The position numbers were made by a program, and so were the translations under genes. A stretch of DNA of 48,932 bases from positions 1 through 48,932 of the forward strand of contig NZ_CADIJR010000048.1 in assembly GCF_902859645.1 (NCBI RefSeq). The letters run 5' to 3'. Origin of the DNA: Achromobacter insuavis (GTDB lineage Bacteria; Pseudomonadota; Gammaproteobacteria; Burkholderiales; Burkholderiaceae_B). Shown one piece after another: positions 35,288-43,709 of this stretch (position 1 is its first letter; each line of letters begins with the position of its first letter). Below the pieces are notes generated by a model that searched no databases, was not told where the DNA came from, and saw nothing but the letters and a program-made list of their open reading frames with translations.

Positions 35288-36688
35288 ATGAACCGTGAAA
35301 TCTATGACTTCGTCGCGATCGGCCTAGGCCCCTTCAACCTCAGCCTTGCCTGCCTGTCGGCCCCGCTGCCTGGCGTGCGCGCCCTGTTCCTGGACAAGAA
35401 GCCCGGCTTCGACTGGCATCCCGGCATGCTGATCGAGGCGTCCACGCTGCAGAATCCGTTCCTCGCGGACCTGGTCAGCCTGGCCGATCCGCGCAGCGAA
35501 TACAGCTACCTGAACTACTGCAAACAGACCGGCCGCATCTACTCGTACTACATGCGCGAGAACCACTACCTGACGCGCGCCGAATACAACCGCTATTGCA
35601 AGTGGGTCGCCGCGCGCCTGCCCAACCTGCGCTTCAACAGCGACGTGCAGAGCGTGCTGCACGATCCCGAGACCGACACCTACCTGGTCACCGGCCAGCA
35701 CAGCATCAATGGCGAGCGCTTCATGGTCCGCTGCCGCAAGCTGGTGCTGGGCCTGGGCTCGCAACCGTTGCTGCCGGCCTGCTGCGACCGGCGCGAGGCG
35801 CCCTATGTGCACAGCGCCGAGTACCTGCGCCACAAGGAGGCGTTGCAGCGCCGGCAGTCGGTCACCATCGTCGGCAGCGGCCAGAGCGCGGCCGAGGTCT
35901 TCCACGACCTGCTGCGCGACAGCGACGAGCACGACTACAGCCTCACCTGGATCACGCGCTCGCCGCGCTTTTTCCAGATGGAGAACACCAAGCTCACGCT
36001 GGAACTGATTTCGCCGGACTACACCAACTACTTCTACGACCTGCCCGAAGCGCGCCGCCGCCAGATCCTGGCCGAACAGAGCAGCCTGTACAAGGGCATC
36101 AACGCCTCGCTCATCAACCAGATCTACGACCTGCTGGACGAGAAGATCCACAACGGCGACCGCCGCTACACGCTGCTCACCAACGCCGAACTGCGCGCCA
36201 GCCGCTACGACCGCCACGCTGCACGCTACCACCTGGAGTTCCGCCACGTCGACACCGGCCAGGCGTTCTCGCACGCCGCCGACGGCCTGGTGCTGGCCAC
36301 CGGCTACACCCGCAGCATCCCCGCGTGCGTCAACCCGATCAACGACCGCATCGCCTGGGCCGAGGACGGCGGCTACCGCATCGCGCGCAACTACACCATC
36401 GACCACGGCGGCAACGAGATCTTCGTGCAGAACAGCGGCCTGCTCAGCCATGGCGTGACCAATCCCGACCTGGGTTTCTGCTGCTACCGCAACTCGCAGA
36501 TCCTGCGCGAGCTGACCGGCCATGAACACTATGCGATCGAGCCGCGCACCGCGCTGCAGGATTTCCGTCCGCCCGCCAGCGGCGTGCTCGGCCATCGCGC
36601 GCCGCAGCCGGCGGTGGCGGCGTGCCGCGGCGGCGTGGCGCCGGAACTGATGCCCATGCTGGACGGCCATCGAGCCGCCACGGTCTGA
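35288..36688 (+). CDS. alcA: Alcaligin biosynthesis N-hydroxylase
   Basis: This is a 466-residue FAD/NADPH N-monooxygenase of the SidA/IucD/PvdA family, hydroxylating the amine of putrescine in alcaligin synthesis. FAD is bound by GLGPFNL (12-18), the flavin face includes DWHPGMLIEASTLQNPFLADLVSLADPRS, and the NADPH site is IVGSGQSAAEVFHDLL. The C-terminal LATGYTRSIPACVNPI is the family ATGY motif. First gene of alcABCDE with 24 bases to alcB. A Fur-like site lies about 185 bases upstream. The gene order and protein family together identify alcA. Confidence 0.93.
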   Translation: MNREIYDFVAIGLGPFNLSLACLSAPLPGVRALFLDKKPGFDWHPGMLIEASTLQNPFLADLVSLADPRSEYSYLNYCKQTGRIYSYYMRENHYLTRAEYNRYCKWVAARLPNLRFNSDVQSVLHDPETDTYLVTGQHSINGERFMVRCRKLVLGLGSQPLLPACCDRREAPYVHSAEYLRHKEALQRRQSVTIVGSGQSAAEVFHDLLRDSDEHDYSLTWITRSPRFFQMENTKLTLELISPDYTNYFYDLPEARRRQILAEQSSLYKGINASLINQIYDLLDEKIHNGDRRYTLLTNAELRASRYDRHAARYHLEFRHVDTGQAFSHAADGLVLATGYTRSIPACVNPINDRIAWAEDGGYRIARNYTIDHGGNEIFVQNSGLLSHGVTNPDLGFCCYRNSQILRELTGHEHYAIEPRTALQDFRPPASGVLGHRAPQPAVAACRGGVAPELMPMLDGHRAATV

Positions 36689-36712
36689 CCCGCGACCGCA
36701 CGAGGAGCCGCC

Positions 36713-37318
36713 ATGATCACCATGACCGCCGCCTTCCTGGGCGAGATCGACCGCCACGCGCGCAACCACTATGACGAGGGCCACGGCCTGGCGCTGCGCC
36801 CGCTCGATCCGGCCACCGACGCCGCGCTGCTGCGCCAGTGGTTCGCGATGGACTACGCCCATTTCTGGTCGATGCAGACCTTCACCGACGCGCAGGTGCG
36901 CGAGTTCTATGAAGCGCTGGCCGACAGCGGCCACGCCGGCGCCTGGCTCGGCAGCCACGACGGCCGCCCGGCGTTCCTGGTGGAATGCTACGACCCTGCC
37001 TACGACCAGGTCGGCGATCACTATCAGGTGCGGCCCGGCGACCTGGGCATGCACATCTTCATCGGCCCGCCGCGGGTGCGCATCCCGAATTTCAGCCGCA
37101 ACGTGCTCGCCTTCGTGATGCGCTTCATGTTCGAGCGCCTCCAGGCCCGCCGCGTAGTGGTGGAACCCGACAGCAACAACCGCAAGATCCATGCGCTCAA
37201 CCTGGCCATGGGTTTTGTCTACGCCGGCCAGGCGCGTTTTCGCGAGAAGACCGCCAGCATCGCCTTCTGCACCCGGCAGCAGTTTGAACAGGCCCAACTC
37301 CAGGAGTCGTCCCTATGA
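36713..37318 (+). CDS. alcB: Alcaligin biosynthesis acyltransferase
   Basis: This is a 201-residue GNAT-fold acyltransferase of the IucB/AlcB family that adds an acyl group (succinyl in alcaligin) to the N-hydroxy-putrescine made by AlcA. Family features are LRPLDPATDAALLRQWFAMDYAHFWSMQ, GMHIFIGPPRVRIPNFSRNVLAFVMRFMF and VVEPDSNNRKIHALNLAMGFVYAGQ. A GAGGAG ribosome site precedes the start. The stop overlaps alcC (ATGA), which implies coupled translation. Confidence 0.93.
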   Translation: MITMTAAFLGEIDRHARNHYDEGHGLALRPLDPATDAALLRQWFAMDYAHFWSMQTFTDAQVREFYEALADSGHAGAWLGSHDGRPAFLVECYDPAYDQVGDHYQVRPGDLGMHIFIGPPRVRIPNFSRNVLAFVMRFMFERLQARRVVVEPDSNNRKIHALNLAMGFVYAGQARFREKTASIAFCTRQQFEQAQLQESSL

Positions 37319-39168
37319 GCACCCAGCCCCACCCCGCCCAGATCGCCAGCCACCTCGCCCCCGAGGTCTGGGAGAAAGTGAACCGCCTGCTGGTGAAGAA
37401 GGCAATCTCGGAATACGCCCATGAATGGTTGCTGGAACCCGAGCGCCTGGGCCCGGCCGAGGCGCCCGGCTTCGACCGCTACCGCCTGGTGCTGGCCGAC
37501 GGCCACGCCGAATACCGGTTCGACGCGCAGCTGATGGCCATGCGCCACTGGCGCATCCCGCCCGAGTCCATCAGCAAGACCATGGCCGGGACGCCCGCGC
37601 CGCTGGACGCGCTGCAGTTCGTCATCGAGATCCGCGACAAGCTCGGCATGCCCGAGGACCGCCTGCCGATCTACCTGGACGAGATCACCAGCACGCTGCA
37701 CGGCAGCGCCTACAAGCACACCCGCGCCGCGCCCCCGGCCGCCGAGCTGGCGCGGGCCGACTACCAGACCATCGAGACGTCGATGATCGAAGGCCACCCC
37801 AGCTTCGTCGCCAACAACGGCCGCCTGGGCTTCGACGCCGAGGACTACCACGCCTACGCGCCGGAATGCGCCAGCCCGATCCGCGTCATGTGGCTGGCGG
37901 TGCACAAGGACAACGCCCACTTCGCGTGCCTGTCCACCATGGACTACGACAGCCTGCTGCGCGACGAGCTGGGCGCCGATACCGTCGCCCGCCACACCCA
38001 GACGCTGCGCGACCAGGGCCTGGATCCGGCCGACTACTTCCTCATGCCCTCGCATCCGTGGCAATGGTTCAACAAGCTGTCGCTGGCCTTCGCCCCCTAT
38101 GTGGCCACGCGCAAGATCGTGTGCCTGGGTTATGGCGATGACGACTACCTGGCGCAGCAGTCGATCCGCACCTTCTACAACATCAGCCAGCCCGGCAAGC
38201 ACTACGTCAAGACCTCGCTGTCGATCCTGAACATGGGCTTCATGCGCGGGCTGTCGCCCTACTACATGTCCGGCACCCCGGCCATCAACGAATACCTGCA
38301 CGGGCTGATCTCGGCCGATCCGTGGCTGCGCCGGAACGGCTTCACCATCCTGCGCGAAGCGGCCTCGCTGGGATTCCGCAACTACTACTACGAGGCCGCC
38401 ATCTCGGTCGACACGCCGTACAAGAAGATGTTCTCGGCGCTGTGGCGCGAAAACCCCACCGCGCTGATCGGCGCCAACCAGCGCCTGATGACCATGGCCG
38501 CGCTGCTGCACGTCGACCCCCAAGGCGGCGCGCTGCTGCCGGAACTGATCCGCGCCTCGGGCCTGGACGCCGCCGGGTGGCTGGAGCGCTACGTCGACGC
38601 CTATCTCACGCCGCTGGTGCATTGCTTCTACGCCCACGACCTGGTGTTCATGCCGCACGGCGAGAACGTCATCCTGGTGATCGAGGACCATGTGCCGGTG
38701 CGCGCCTTCATGAAGGACATCGCCGAGGAATCGTCGATCCTCAATCCGCACGCCGCGCTGCCCGAGAACGCCCGCCGCCTGGCCGCCGACGTGCCCGAGG
38801 AATACAAGCTGCTGACCATCTTCGTCGACGTGTTCGAAGGCTACTTCCGCCATCTGGCGCAGGTGCTGGCCGACAGCGGCGTGATGGCCGAGGACGCCTT
38901 CTGGAAACTGGTGGCCGGCCGCATCACCGCCTACCAGGAGGCGCATCCGGAACGGCTGGAGAAGTACCGCCAGTACGACCTGTTCGCCCCCGAGATGATC
39001 CATTCGTGCCTGAACCGCCTGCAATTGGCCAACAATCTGCAGATGGTCAACCTGGCCGACCCCATCGGCAGCTTCCAGATGGCGCCCAACCTGGCCAACC
39101 CGATCGCCCCCTACCGGCCGCAATGGCTGGGCCAGGGCCAGGCCGACACCGCGCGGGCGCTTGCGTGA
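37315..39168 (+). CDS. alcC: Alcaligin NIS synthetase (IucA/IucC family)
   Basis: This 617-residue ATP-dependent ligase joins and macrocyclises the two hydroxamate units of alcaligin. It matches the NRPS-independent siderophore synthetase family, with GHPSFVANNGRLGFD, the ATP-binding HPWQ at 247-250 (PSHPWQWFNKL), SIRTFYNISQPGKHYVKTSLSI and MPHGENVILV. The C-terminal part is the FhuF-like domain usual for the family. Start 37315 has CAGGAG upstream; the stop overlaps the GTG start of alcD. The closest known relatives by family are AlcC and DesD. Confidence 0.95.
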   Translation: MSTQPHPAQIASHLAPEVWEKVNRLLVKKAISEYAHEWLLEPERLGPAEAPGFDRYRLVLADGHAEYRFDAQLMAMRHWRIPPESISKTMAGTPAPLDALQFVIEIRDKLGMPEDRLPIYLDEITSTLHGSAYKHTRAAPPAAELARADYQTIETSMIEGHPSFVANNGRLGFDAEDYHAYAPECASPIRVMWLAVHKDNAHFACLSTMDYDSLLRDELGADTVARHTQTLRDQGLDPADYFLMPSHPWQWFNKLSLAFAPYVATRKIVCLGYGDDDYLAQQSIRTFYNISQPGKHYVKTSLSILNMGFMRGLSPYYMSGTPAINEYLHGLISADPWLRRNGFTILREAASLGFRNYYYEAAISVDTPYKKMFSALWRENPTALIGANQRLMTMAALLHVDPQGGALLPELIRASGLDAAGWLERYVDAYLTPLVHCFYAHDLVFMPHGENVILVIEDHVPVRAFMKDIAEESSILNPHAALPENARRLAADVPEEYKLLTIFVDVFEGYFRHLAQVLADSGVMAEDAFWKLVAGRITAYQEAHPERLEKYRQYDLFAPEMIHSCLNRLQLANNLQMVNLADPIGSFQMAPNLANPIAPYRPQWLGQGQADTARALA

Positions 39169-39914
39169 ACCGCGACCTGGACGATCTGCTGGACCTGACC
39201 GGCCGCCTGGTGCCCGGGCTGTCGGGCCAGGTCGCGCCGGCGGCCGGCCCGGGCATCCGCCCGGGCGCCGACAACGCCCAGGCCATCGCGCAATTGCGCG
39301 ATGTCTGGGGGCAGCGCTATCCGGAAGCGGGGCCGCACTATCTGGCCCTGCGCTGCTGGGGGCTGCTCATCTGGCAGCCCGTCTACCTGAGCGTGATCGC
39401 CGCGCATCGCAGCGCGATCGTGCCCGACCTCTCGAGCATGACCCAGCCGGTGCCGGACGACGGCTTCATCATCGGCTACACGCTGGACCGCCACGAACCC
39501 CTGCGCGCCTGCCTGCGCCAACGCATGCAGGCCGCCGCCGCGCAGCTGCGCAACATCTGCGCCACCTTCTACCGCGAGCTGACCCAGGTGCTGCGGGTCA
39601 GCCCGCGCGCCGCCGAGAGCATGCAGGCCGACTGCGTGCTGTATGCCCTGCTGGCCGCGCGCCACGACGATGGCGCCGAGGCCAATGACTGGGCGCGGCG
39701 CCAGGCCATCGAATGGATGGACCTGCTGGGCCTGCAGGGCCGCAGCGGCTACCTGACCTGGCAGCGCGCGGCGCAGCCGGTCATCGCCGTTGACCGGCAG
39801 GTCTGCTGTCACTACTTCCGCAGGCGCGATGGCGACTATTGCAGCACCTGCCCCAAACTGGATCTTGCCGAACGCATTGCCCGGATCGACGCCGAGAGCG
39901 CCATGCCCGCCTGA
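39165..39914 (+). CDS. alcD: FhuF-like ferric siderophore reductase
   Basis: This is a 249-residue protein starting at GTG 39165, overlapping the alcC stop. The C-terminus carries a CC-x10-C-x2-C motif (C214, C215, C226, C229), the [2Fe-2S]-binding pattern of FhuF. FhuF proteins reduce the iron of hydroxamate siderophores in the cytoplasm to free it. The N-terminal 210 residues (WGLLIWQPVYLSVIAAHRS) are of the same family. Position matches alcD of Bordetella. It is a plausible partner for releasing iron from imported alcaligin. Confidence 0.87.
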   Translation: MNRDLDDLLDLTGRLVPGLSGQVAPAAGPGIRPGADNAQAIAQLRDVWGQRYPEAGPHYLALRCWGLLIWQPVYLSVIAAHRSAIVPDLSSMTQPVPDDGFIIGYTLDRHEPLRACLRQRMQAAAAQLRNICATFYRELTQVLRVSPRAAESMQADCVLYALLAARHDDGAEANDWARRQAIEWMDLLGLQGRSGYLTWQRAAQPVIAVDRQVCCHYFRRRDGDYCSTCPKLDLAERIARIDAESAMPA

Positions 39915-39955
39915 CAGCGGCCCGGGGCCTTGCGGGACGGCACAAGGAGTCGGAT

Positions 39956-41122
39956 ATGACGGACATTGGCCGCCTCGAGCATGTGCAGCAGGCCCTGAGC
40001 CCGCTGCACGTTCGGGCCTATTTCGACGAAGCCCTGTTCGCGCGCGAACAGGAACGGATATTCAAGCAATCGGCCCTGTACGTGGGCCACGAGAAAGGCG
40101 TGCCCGAGCCGGGCGACTGGCGCCGCCTGCCGCACGAGGAAGGCGGCCGCGTGCTGGTGCGCAATGCGCGCGGGGTGGAACTGGTGTCGAACGTCTGCCG
40201 CCACCGGCAGGCGTTGATCCTGGGCGGCGAGACCGGCGCGGTGACCGGCCCGGGCAATCCCGCCGGCAACCTGTCGGCCAGCGGCGGCAACATCGTCTGC
40301 CCGCTGCATCGCTGGACCTACGACAACCAGGGCCAGATACTGGGCGCGCCGCAGTTTCCCAGCACGCCGTGCCTGAACCTGCCGCGCTTCCCGCTCAAGA
40401 ACTGCCACGGCCTGCTGTTCGAGGGCCCGCGCGACCCGCGGGACGACCTGGGCCACCTGTTCGCCCGCCCCGAGTTCGATTTCTCCGACTATGTGCTGGA
40501 CCACGTCGAGGTGCACCAGTGCAACTACAACTGGAAGACCTTCATCGAGGTCTACCTGGAGGACTATCACGTCGGGCCGTTCCACCCGGGCCTGGGCCGG
40601 TTCGTCACCTGCGACGACCTGAGCTGGGAGTTCGGCCGGCAGCACAGCCTGCAGCGGGTGGGCGTGCACGACTCGCTGGAGAAGCCCGGCTCCGACGTCT
40701 ACCGCGACTGGCACGATACGCTGATGCGCTACCGCGGCGGCTCGGCGCCCGATTATGGCGCGATCTGGGTGACCTATTTCCCGACCCACATGATCGAGCT
40801 CTATCCGCACGTGCTGGTGCTGTCGACCCTCTACCCCAAGAGCCCGCAGGAGACCATCAACATCGCCGAGTTCTACTACCCCGAGGAAATCGCGCTGTTC
40901 GAGCGTGAATTCGTCGAGGCCCAGCGCGCGGCCTACATGGAAACCGCCATCGAGGACGACGAGATCGGCGAGCGCATGGATGCCGGCCGGCTGGCGCTGC
41001 TGCGCCGCGGCACCTCGGAAAGCGGCCCCTACCAGTCGCCGATGGAGGACGGGATGCAGCATTTCCACGAGTGGTACCGCGACGTCATGGGCGACGAACT
41101 GGGAGATTGCGCGGCGCCCTGA
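39956..41122 (+). CDS. alcE: Rieske iron-sulfur oxygenase-like protein
   Basis: This 388-residue protein has a Rieske [2Fe-2S] centre (C81 and H83 in CRHRQA, C115 and H118 in CPLHRW). It also has a ring-hydroxylating-oxygenase catalytic domain with the Fe(II) site in NWKTFIEVYLEDYHVGPFHPG (two His and carboxylates). It starts at 39956 after AAGGAGT. It matches alcE of Bordetella in place and fold; its step in alcaligin metabolism has not been fixed to my knowledge and it may modify the siderophore or its precursor. No ferredoxin reductase is next to it. Confidence 0.9.
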   Translation: MTDIGRLEHVQQALSPLHVRAYFDEALFAREQERIFKQSALYVGHEKGVPEPGDWRRLPHEEGGRVLVRNARGVELVSNVCRHRQALILGGETGAVTGPGNPAGNLSASGGNIVCPLHRWTYDNQGQILGAPQFPSTPCLNLPRFPLKNCHGLLFEGPRDPRDDLGHLFARPEFDFSDYVLDHVEVHQCNYNWKTFIEVYLEDYHVGPFHPGLGRFVTCDDLSWEFGRQHSLQRVGVHDSLEKPGSDVYRDWHDTLMRYRGGSAPDYGAIWVTYFPTHMIELYPHVLVLSTLYPKSPQETINIAEFYYPEEIALFEREFVEAQRAAYMETAIEDDEIGERMDAGRLALLRRGTSESGPYQSPMEDGMQHFHEWYRDVMGDELGDCAAP

Positions 41123-41192
41123 GGCGTCGCTGGGGGGAGGCAAAGGCCCGAGGAGATAGCGGTGCCGGAACACTACGGCAAAAAACCGCAAC

Positions 41193-41217
41193 AATGAGAA
41201 CATATGCTATTCTCATT
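41193..41217 (+). promoter_or_regulatory. Palindromic Fur-like box upstream of alcR
   Basis: AATGAGAA (41193-41200) and TTCTCATT (41210-41217) are perfect inverted 8-mers around CATATGCTA. It resembles a Fur site and ends 53 bases before the alcR start. It suggests iron control of alcR separate from alcA. Confidence 0.75.
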
Positions 41218-41270
41218 CTCACATTTGGCGAGGCTTTTCGCCCCGCCAAAGGGCTCATCCCGTAACGCGA

Positions 41271-42245
41271 GTGACGATCTTGAACCCATCTGCCTCCCCC
41301 GCCCAATTCACCGTCGCCGACTTCAACCGCATGGGCAGCCAGAGCGGTTTCCGCTACCGCCTGCCGCAGCTCTCGGGCGCGGTCCGCGCGGACCCGGAAA
41401 CCCTGTGCATCGCCGAAGGCCGGGTCGACACCTATGCCATCCGGCCCGGCCTGACGCTGGTGCTGTCCGACGTGCGCGTGCACCAGCACTACGAAGCCAC
41501 CTCGATGATGTCGCCGCGCTTTTCGGCCATCGTCATGCTGCAGGGCCACGCCCAGACCCGCATCGATCGCCATGACGACGTCCGCCTGGCGGCGCACAGC
41601 GGCGTCAGCGCGCTGTACGGCGACACCGTCGCCATGACCGGCACCCATGCCGCCGGACAGCGCCTGCGCAGCGTCAACCTGTCGCTGTCCGATCCCGACG
41701 GCGCCGGCGACGACCAGACCAGCGAGATGATCTGGAAGGCGCTGCGCTCGCCGTCACTGCGGCTGCGCCGCTGGCAGGTGCAGGGCCATCTGTTGCAGGC
41801 CATCGAGCATCTGCTGGACTGCGGCTGGGACGGACCGCTGCAGAACATGCTGCGCGAAGGCGTCGGCACCCAACTGCTGGCCCATGCGCTGGCCACGCTG
41901 GAGCAGCGCGCGCCGGCCGAGAACGCCGTGTCGGAACGCGACCGCCAGCTGCTGGAACGGGTGCGCGAGCGGCTGCACAGCGCGCCCGGCGAAGAGCACA
42001 CGCTGGACGACCTGGCGCGGCTGGCCTGCATGAGCCCCAGCACGCTGCGCGCCAAGTTCCAGGCCACCTACCAGCGCTCGGTCTTCAGCTGGCTGCGCGA
42101 ACGCCGGCTCGAAGTGGCCCGCGAGCAGCTGGCCCAGGGCTGCAGCGTGCAGCAGGCGGCGCACTTCGTCGGCTACCGCCACGCCACCAACTTCGCCACC
42201 GCGTTCCGCGAACGCTACGGCATCGCCCCCAGCGAACTGAACTGA
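41271..42245 (+). CDS. alcR: AraC-family alcaligin regulator
   Basis: This 324-residue transcription regulator has an AraC/XylS-type helix-turn-helix domain at the C-terminus (HTLDDLARLACMSPSTLRAKFQ and VQQAAHFVGYRHATNFATAFRERYG). It has an N-terminal sensing domain that in AlcR responds to alcaligin. GTG 41271 is the chosen start; TTG 41280 is nearly equal and neither has a clear ribosome site. It lies downstream of alcE with its own Fur-like palindrome and precedes alcS, as in Bordetella. Confidence 0.92.
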   Translation: MTILNPSASPAQFTVADFNRMGSQSGFRYRLPQLSGAVRADPETLCIAEGRVDTYAIRPGLTLVLSDVRVHQHYEATSMMSPRFSAIVMLQGHAQTRIDRHDDVRLAAHSGVSALYGDTVAMTGTHAAGQRLRSVNLSLSDPDGAGDDQTSEMIWKALRSPSLRLRRWQVQGHLLQAIEHLLDCGWDGPLQNMLREGVGTQLLAHALATLEQRAPAENAVSERDRQLLERVRERLHSAPGEEHTLDDLARLACMSPSTLRAKFQATYQRSVFSWLRERRLEVAREQLAQGCSVQQAAHFVGYRHATNFATAFRERYGIAPSELN

Positions 42246-42327
42246 GCGCCGGCCGTGGACGGCTTCCGGCGGCGCCCATTGGTCTTACGGCATTGCCCAT
42301 TCCTGCAATCCGCGGTGACGGGCGACC

Positions 42328-43605
42328 ATGCGGCAGAGCTTCCCCTCCCGGGAAGCGCCCGCCCTGGATGCTCCCGTGTCACGCCCCCAACCCCTGCCCT
42401 CGTTTCCCGTCATGGTGCTGATGCTGGGACTGCTGTCCTGTGTCGCGCCCGCCACCATCGACGCCTACCTGCCCGCCTTCGGGGCGCTGGGCCGGGAATT
42501 CGATGTGCCGCAGGAAACCGTGCAGCTGACGCTGGGCGTCTACATGGCCTGCTATGCGTCGATGCTGCTGCTGCACGGCACGCTGTCGGACTCGCTCGGC
42601 CGGCGGCGCATCGTGCTGGCGGCGCTGGCGGTGTACGTCTGCGGTTCGCTGATGGCGGCGCTGGCGCCCGGCTTCGGCTGGCTGCTGGCCGGGCGCGCCG
42701 TGCAGGGCCTGTCGGCGGGCGCCGGCATCGTGGTCGGCCAGGCCATCATCCGCGACTGCTACGACGGCGCGGTGGCGCGCCGCGCCATGTCCTACCTGAT
42801 CCTGGTGTTCAACCTGTCGCCGGCGCTGGCGCCCATCCTCGGCGGCTACCTGGCGGCGCACCAGGGCTGGCGCGCCGTCTTCCTGCTGCTGACCGCGCTG
42901 GCCGGCGCGGCCTGGCTGCTGTGCGCGCGGCGCCTGCCCGAGACCCTGCCGCCCGAACGCCGCCAGCCGCTGGCCTGGCGCACACTGGCCGCCAACTACG
43001 CCCGCGTGCTCGGCAACCGGCGCTACACCGCGCTGGGCCTGGCGTTCAGCCTGCTGTTCGCCGCCCAGGGCTTCCTGATCGGCGCCGCGCCCGACTTCAT
43101 CAGCAATGTGCTGGGCCTGCCGGAGACCGACTTCGCCTATCTGTTCGTGCCGCTGGTGGTCGGCGCCATGGCGGGCGCCCTGGTGGCGGCCCGCAAGGCC
43201 GGCCGCTGGTCGGATGGCCGCATCACGCTGCTGGCTTTCGTGCTGATGGGCGGCAGCTGCCTGGCCTACGTGCTGTACATGGCCGCGGCCGAGCCGCCGC
43301 GCCTGCCCTGGGCGGTGCTGCTGCCCGGGCTGTTCACCTGCGGACTGGCCATGGGGGTGCCGGCCATGACCCTGCGCATCCTGGGGCATGTGCCGGACCT
43401 GTCGGGCACCGCCGCCTCGGTGCTGGGCTTCATGCAGATGCTGACGTTTTCCGTGGCCAGCGGCTGGGGCGTGCCGCTGGTCTATGGCCAGCCGTTGCGG
43501 CTGGCGGCGGCCATGCTGGTTTTCGTGGCGGCCAGCGCGGCCGGCTGGGCCTGGCTGCACCGCTGCGCCGCGCCGCTGGCGGAGGCGCCGGCCAAGGCAG
43601 GATAG
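42328..43605 (+). CDS. alcS: MFS alcaligin exporter
   Basis: This is a 425-residue major facilitator with 12 hydrophobic segments of the Bcr/CflA drug-efflux family. Segment one is FPVMVLMLGLLSCVAPATIDAYLPAF, with SDSLGRRRIVLAALAVY as motif A and QAIIRDCYDGAVARRAMSYLIL. In Bordetella the gene at this place exports alcaligin and limits its intracellular build-up. The start 42328 follows alcR by 82 bases; it probably belongs to the same transcript. Confidence 0.9.
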   Translation: MRQSFPSREAPALDAPVSRPQPLPSFPVMVLMLGLLSCVAPATIDAYLPAFGALGREFDVPQETVQLTLGVYMACYASMLLLHGTLSDSLGRRRIVLAALAVYVCGSLMAALAPGFGWLLAGRAVQGLSAGAGIVVGQAIIRDCYDGAVARRAMSYLILVFNLSPALAPILGGYLAAHQGWRAVFLLLTALAGAAWLLCARRLPETLPPERRQPLAWRTLAANYARVLGNRRYTALGLAFSLLFAAQGFLIGAAPDFISNVLGLPETDFAYLFVPLVVGAMAGALVAARKAGRWSDGRITLLAFVLMGGSCLAYVLYMAAAEPPRLPWAVLLPGLFTCGLAMGVPAMTLRILGHVPDLSGTAASVLGFMQMLTFSVASGWGVPLVYGQPLRLAAAMLVFVAASAAGWAWLHRCAAPLAEAPAKAG

Positions 43606-43663
43606 CCCGGCGGCATTTGTCATACGCATCCCATCGCGGCGCATACATCAACCCAACGGTAAA

Positions 43664-43683
43664 AATCAATAATTCTCATTACC
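43664..43683 (+). promoter_or_regulatory. Candidate Fur box upstream of fauA
   Basis: AATCAATAATTCTCATTACC holds the shared ATTCTCATT core and an A/T-rich left half. It lies 27 bases before the fauA start, as expected for an iron-repressed receptor. Confidence 0.65.
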
Positions 43684-43709
43684 AAACCTTACCGCTGGAG
43701 CTTGTCCTC

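Noticed and set aside
42255-43709. N-terminal 485-codon extension of fauA
   Set aside because: It overlaps alcS in another frame; the receptor signal peptide starts at 43710 with a Fur-like site just upstream.
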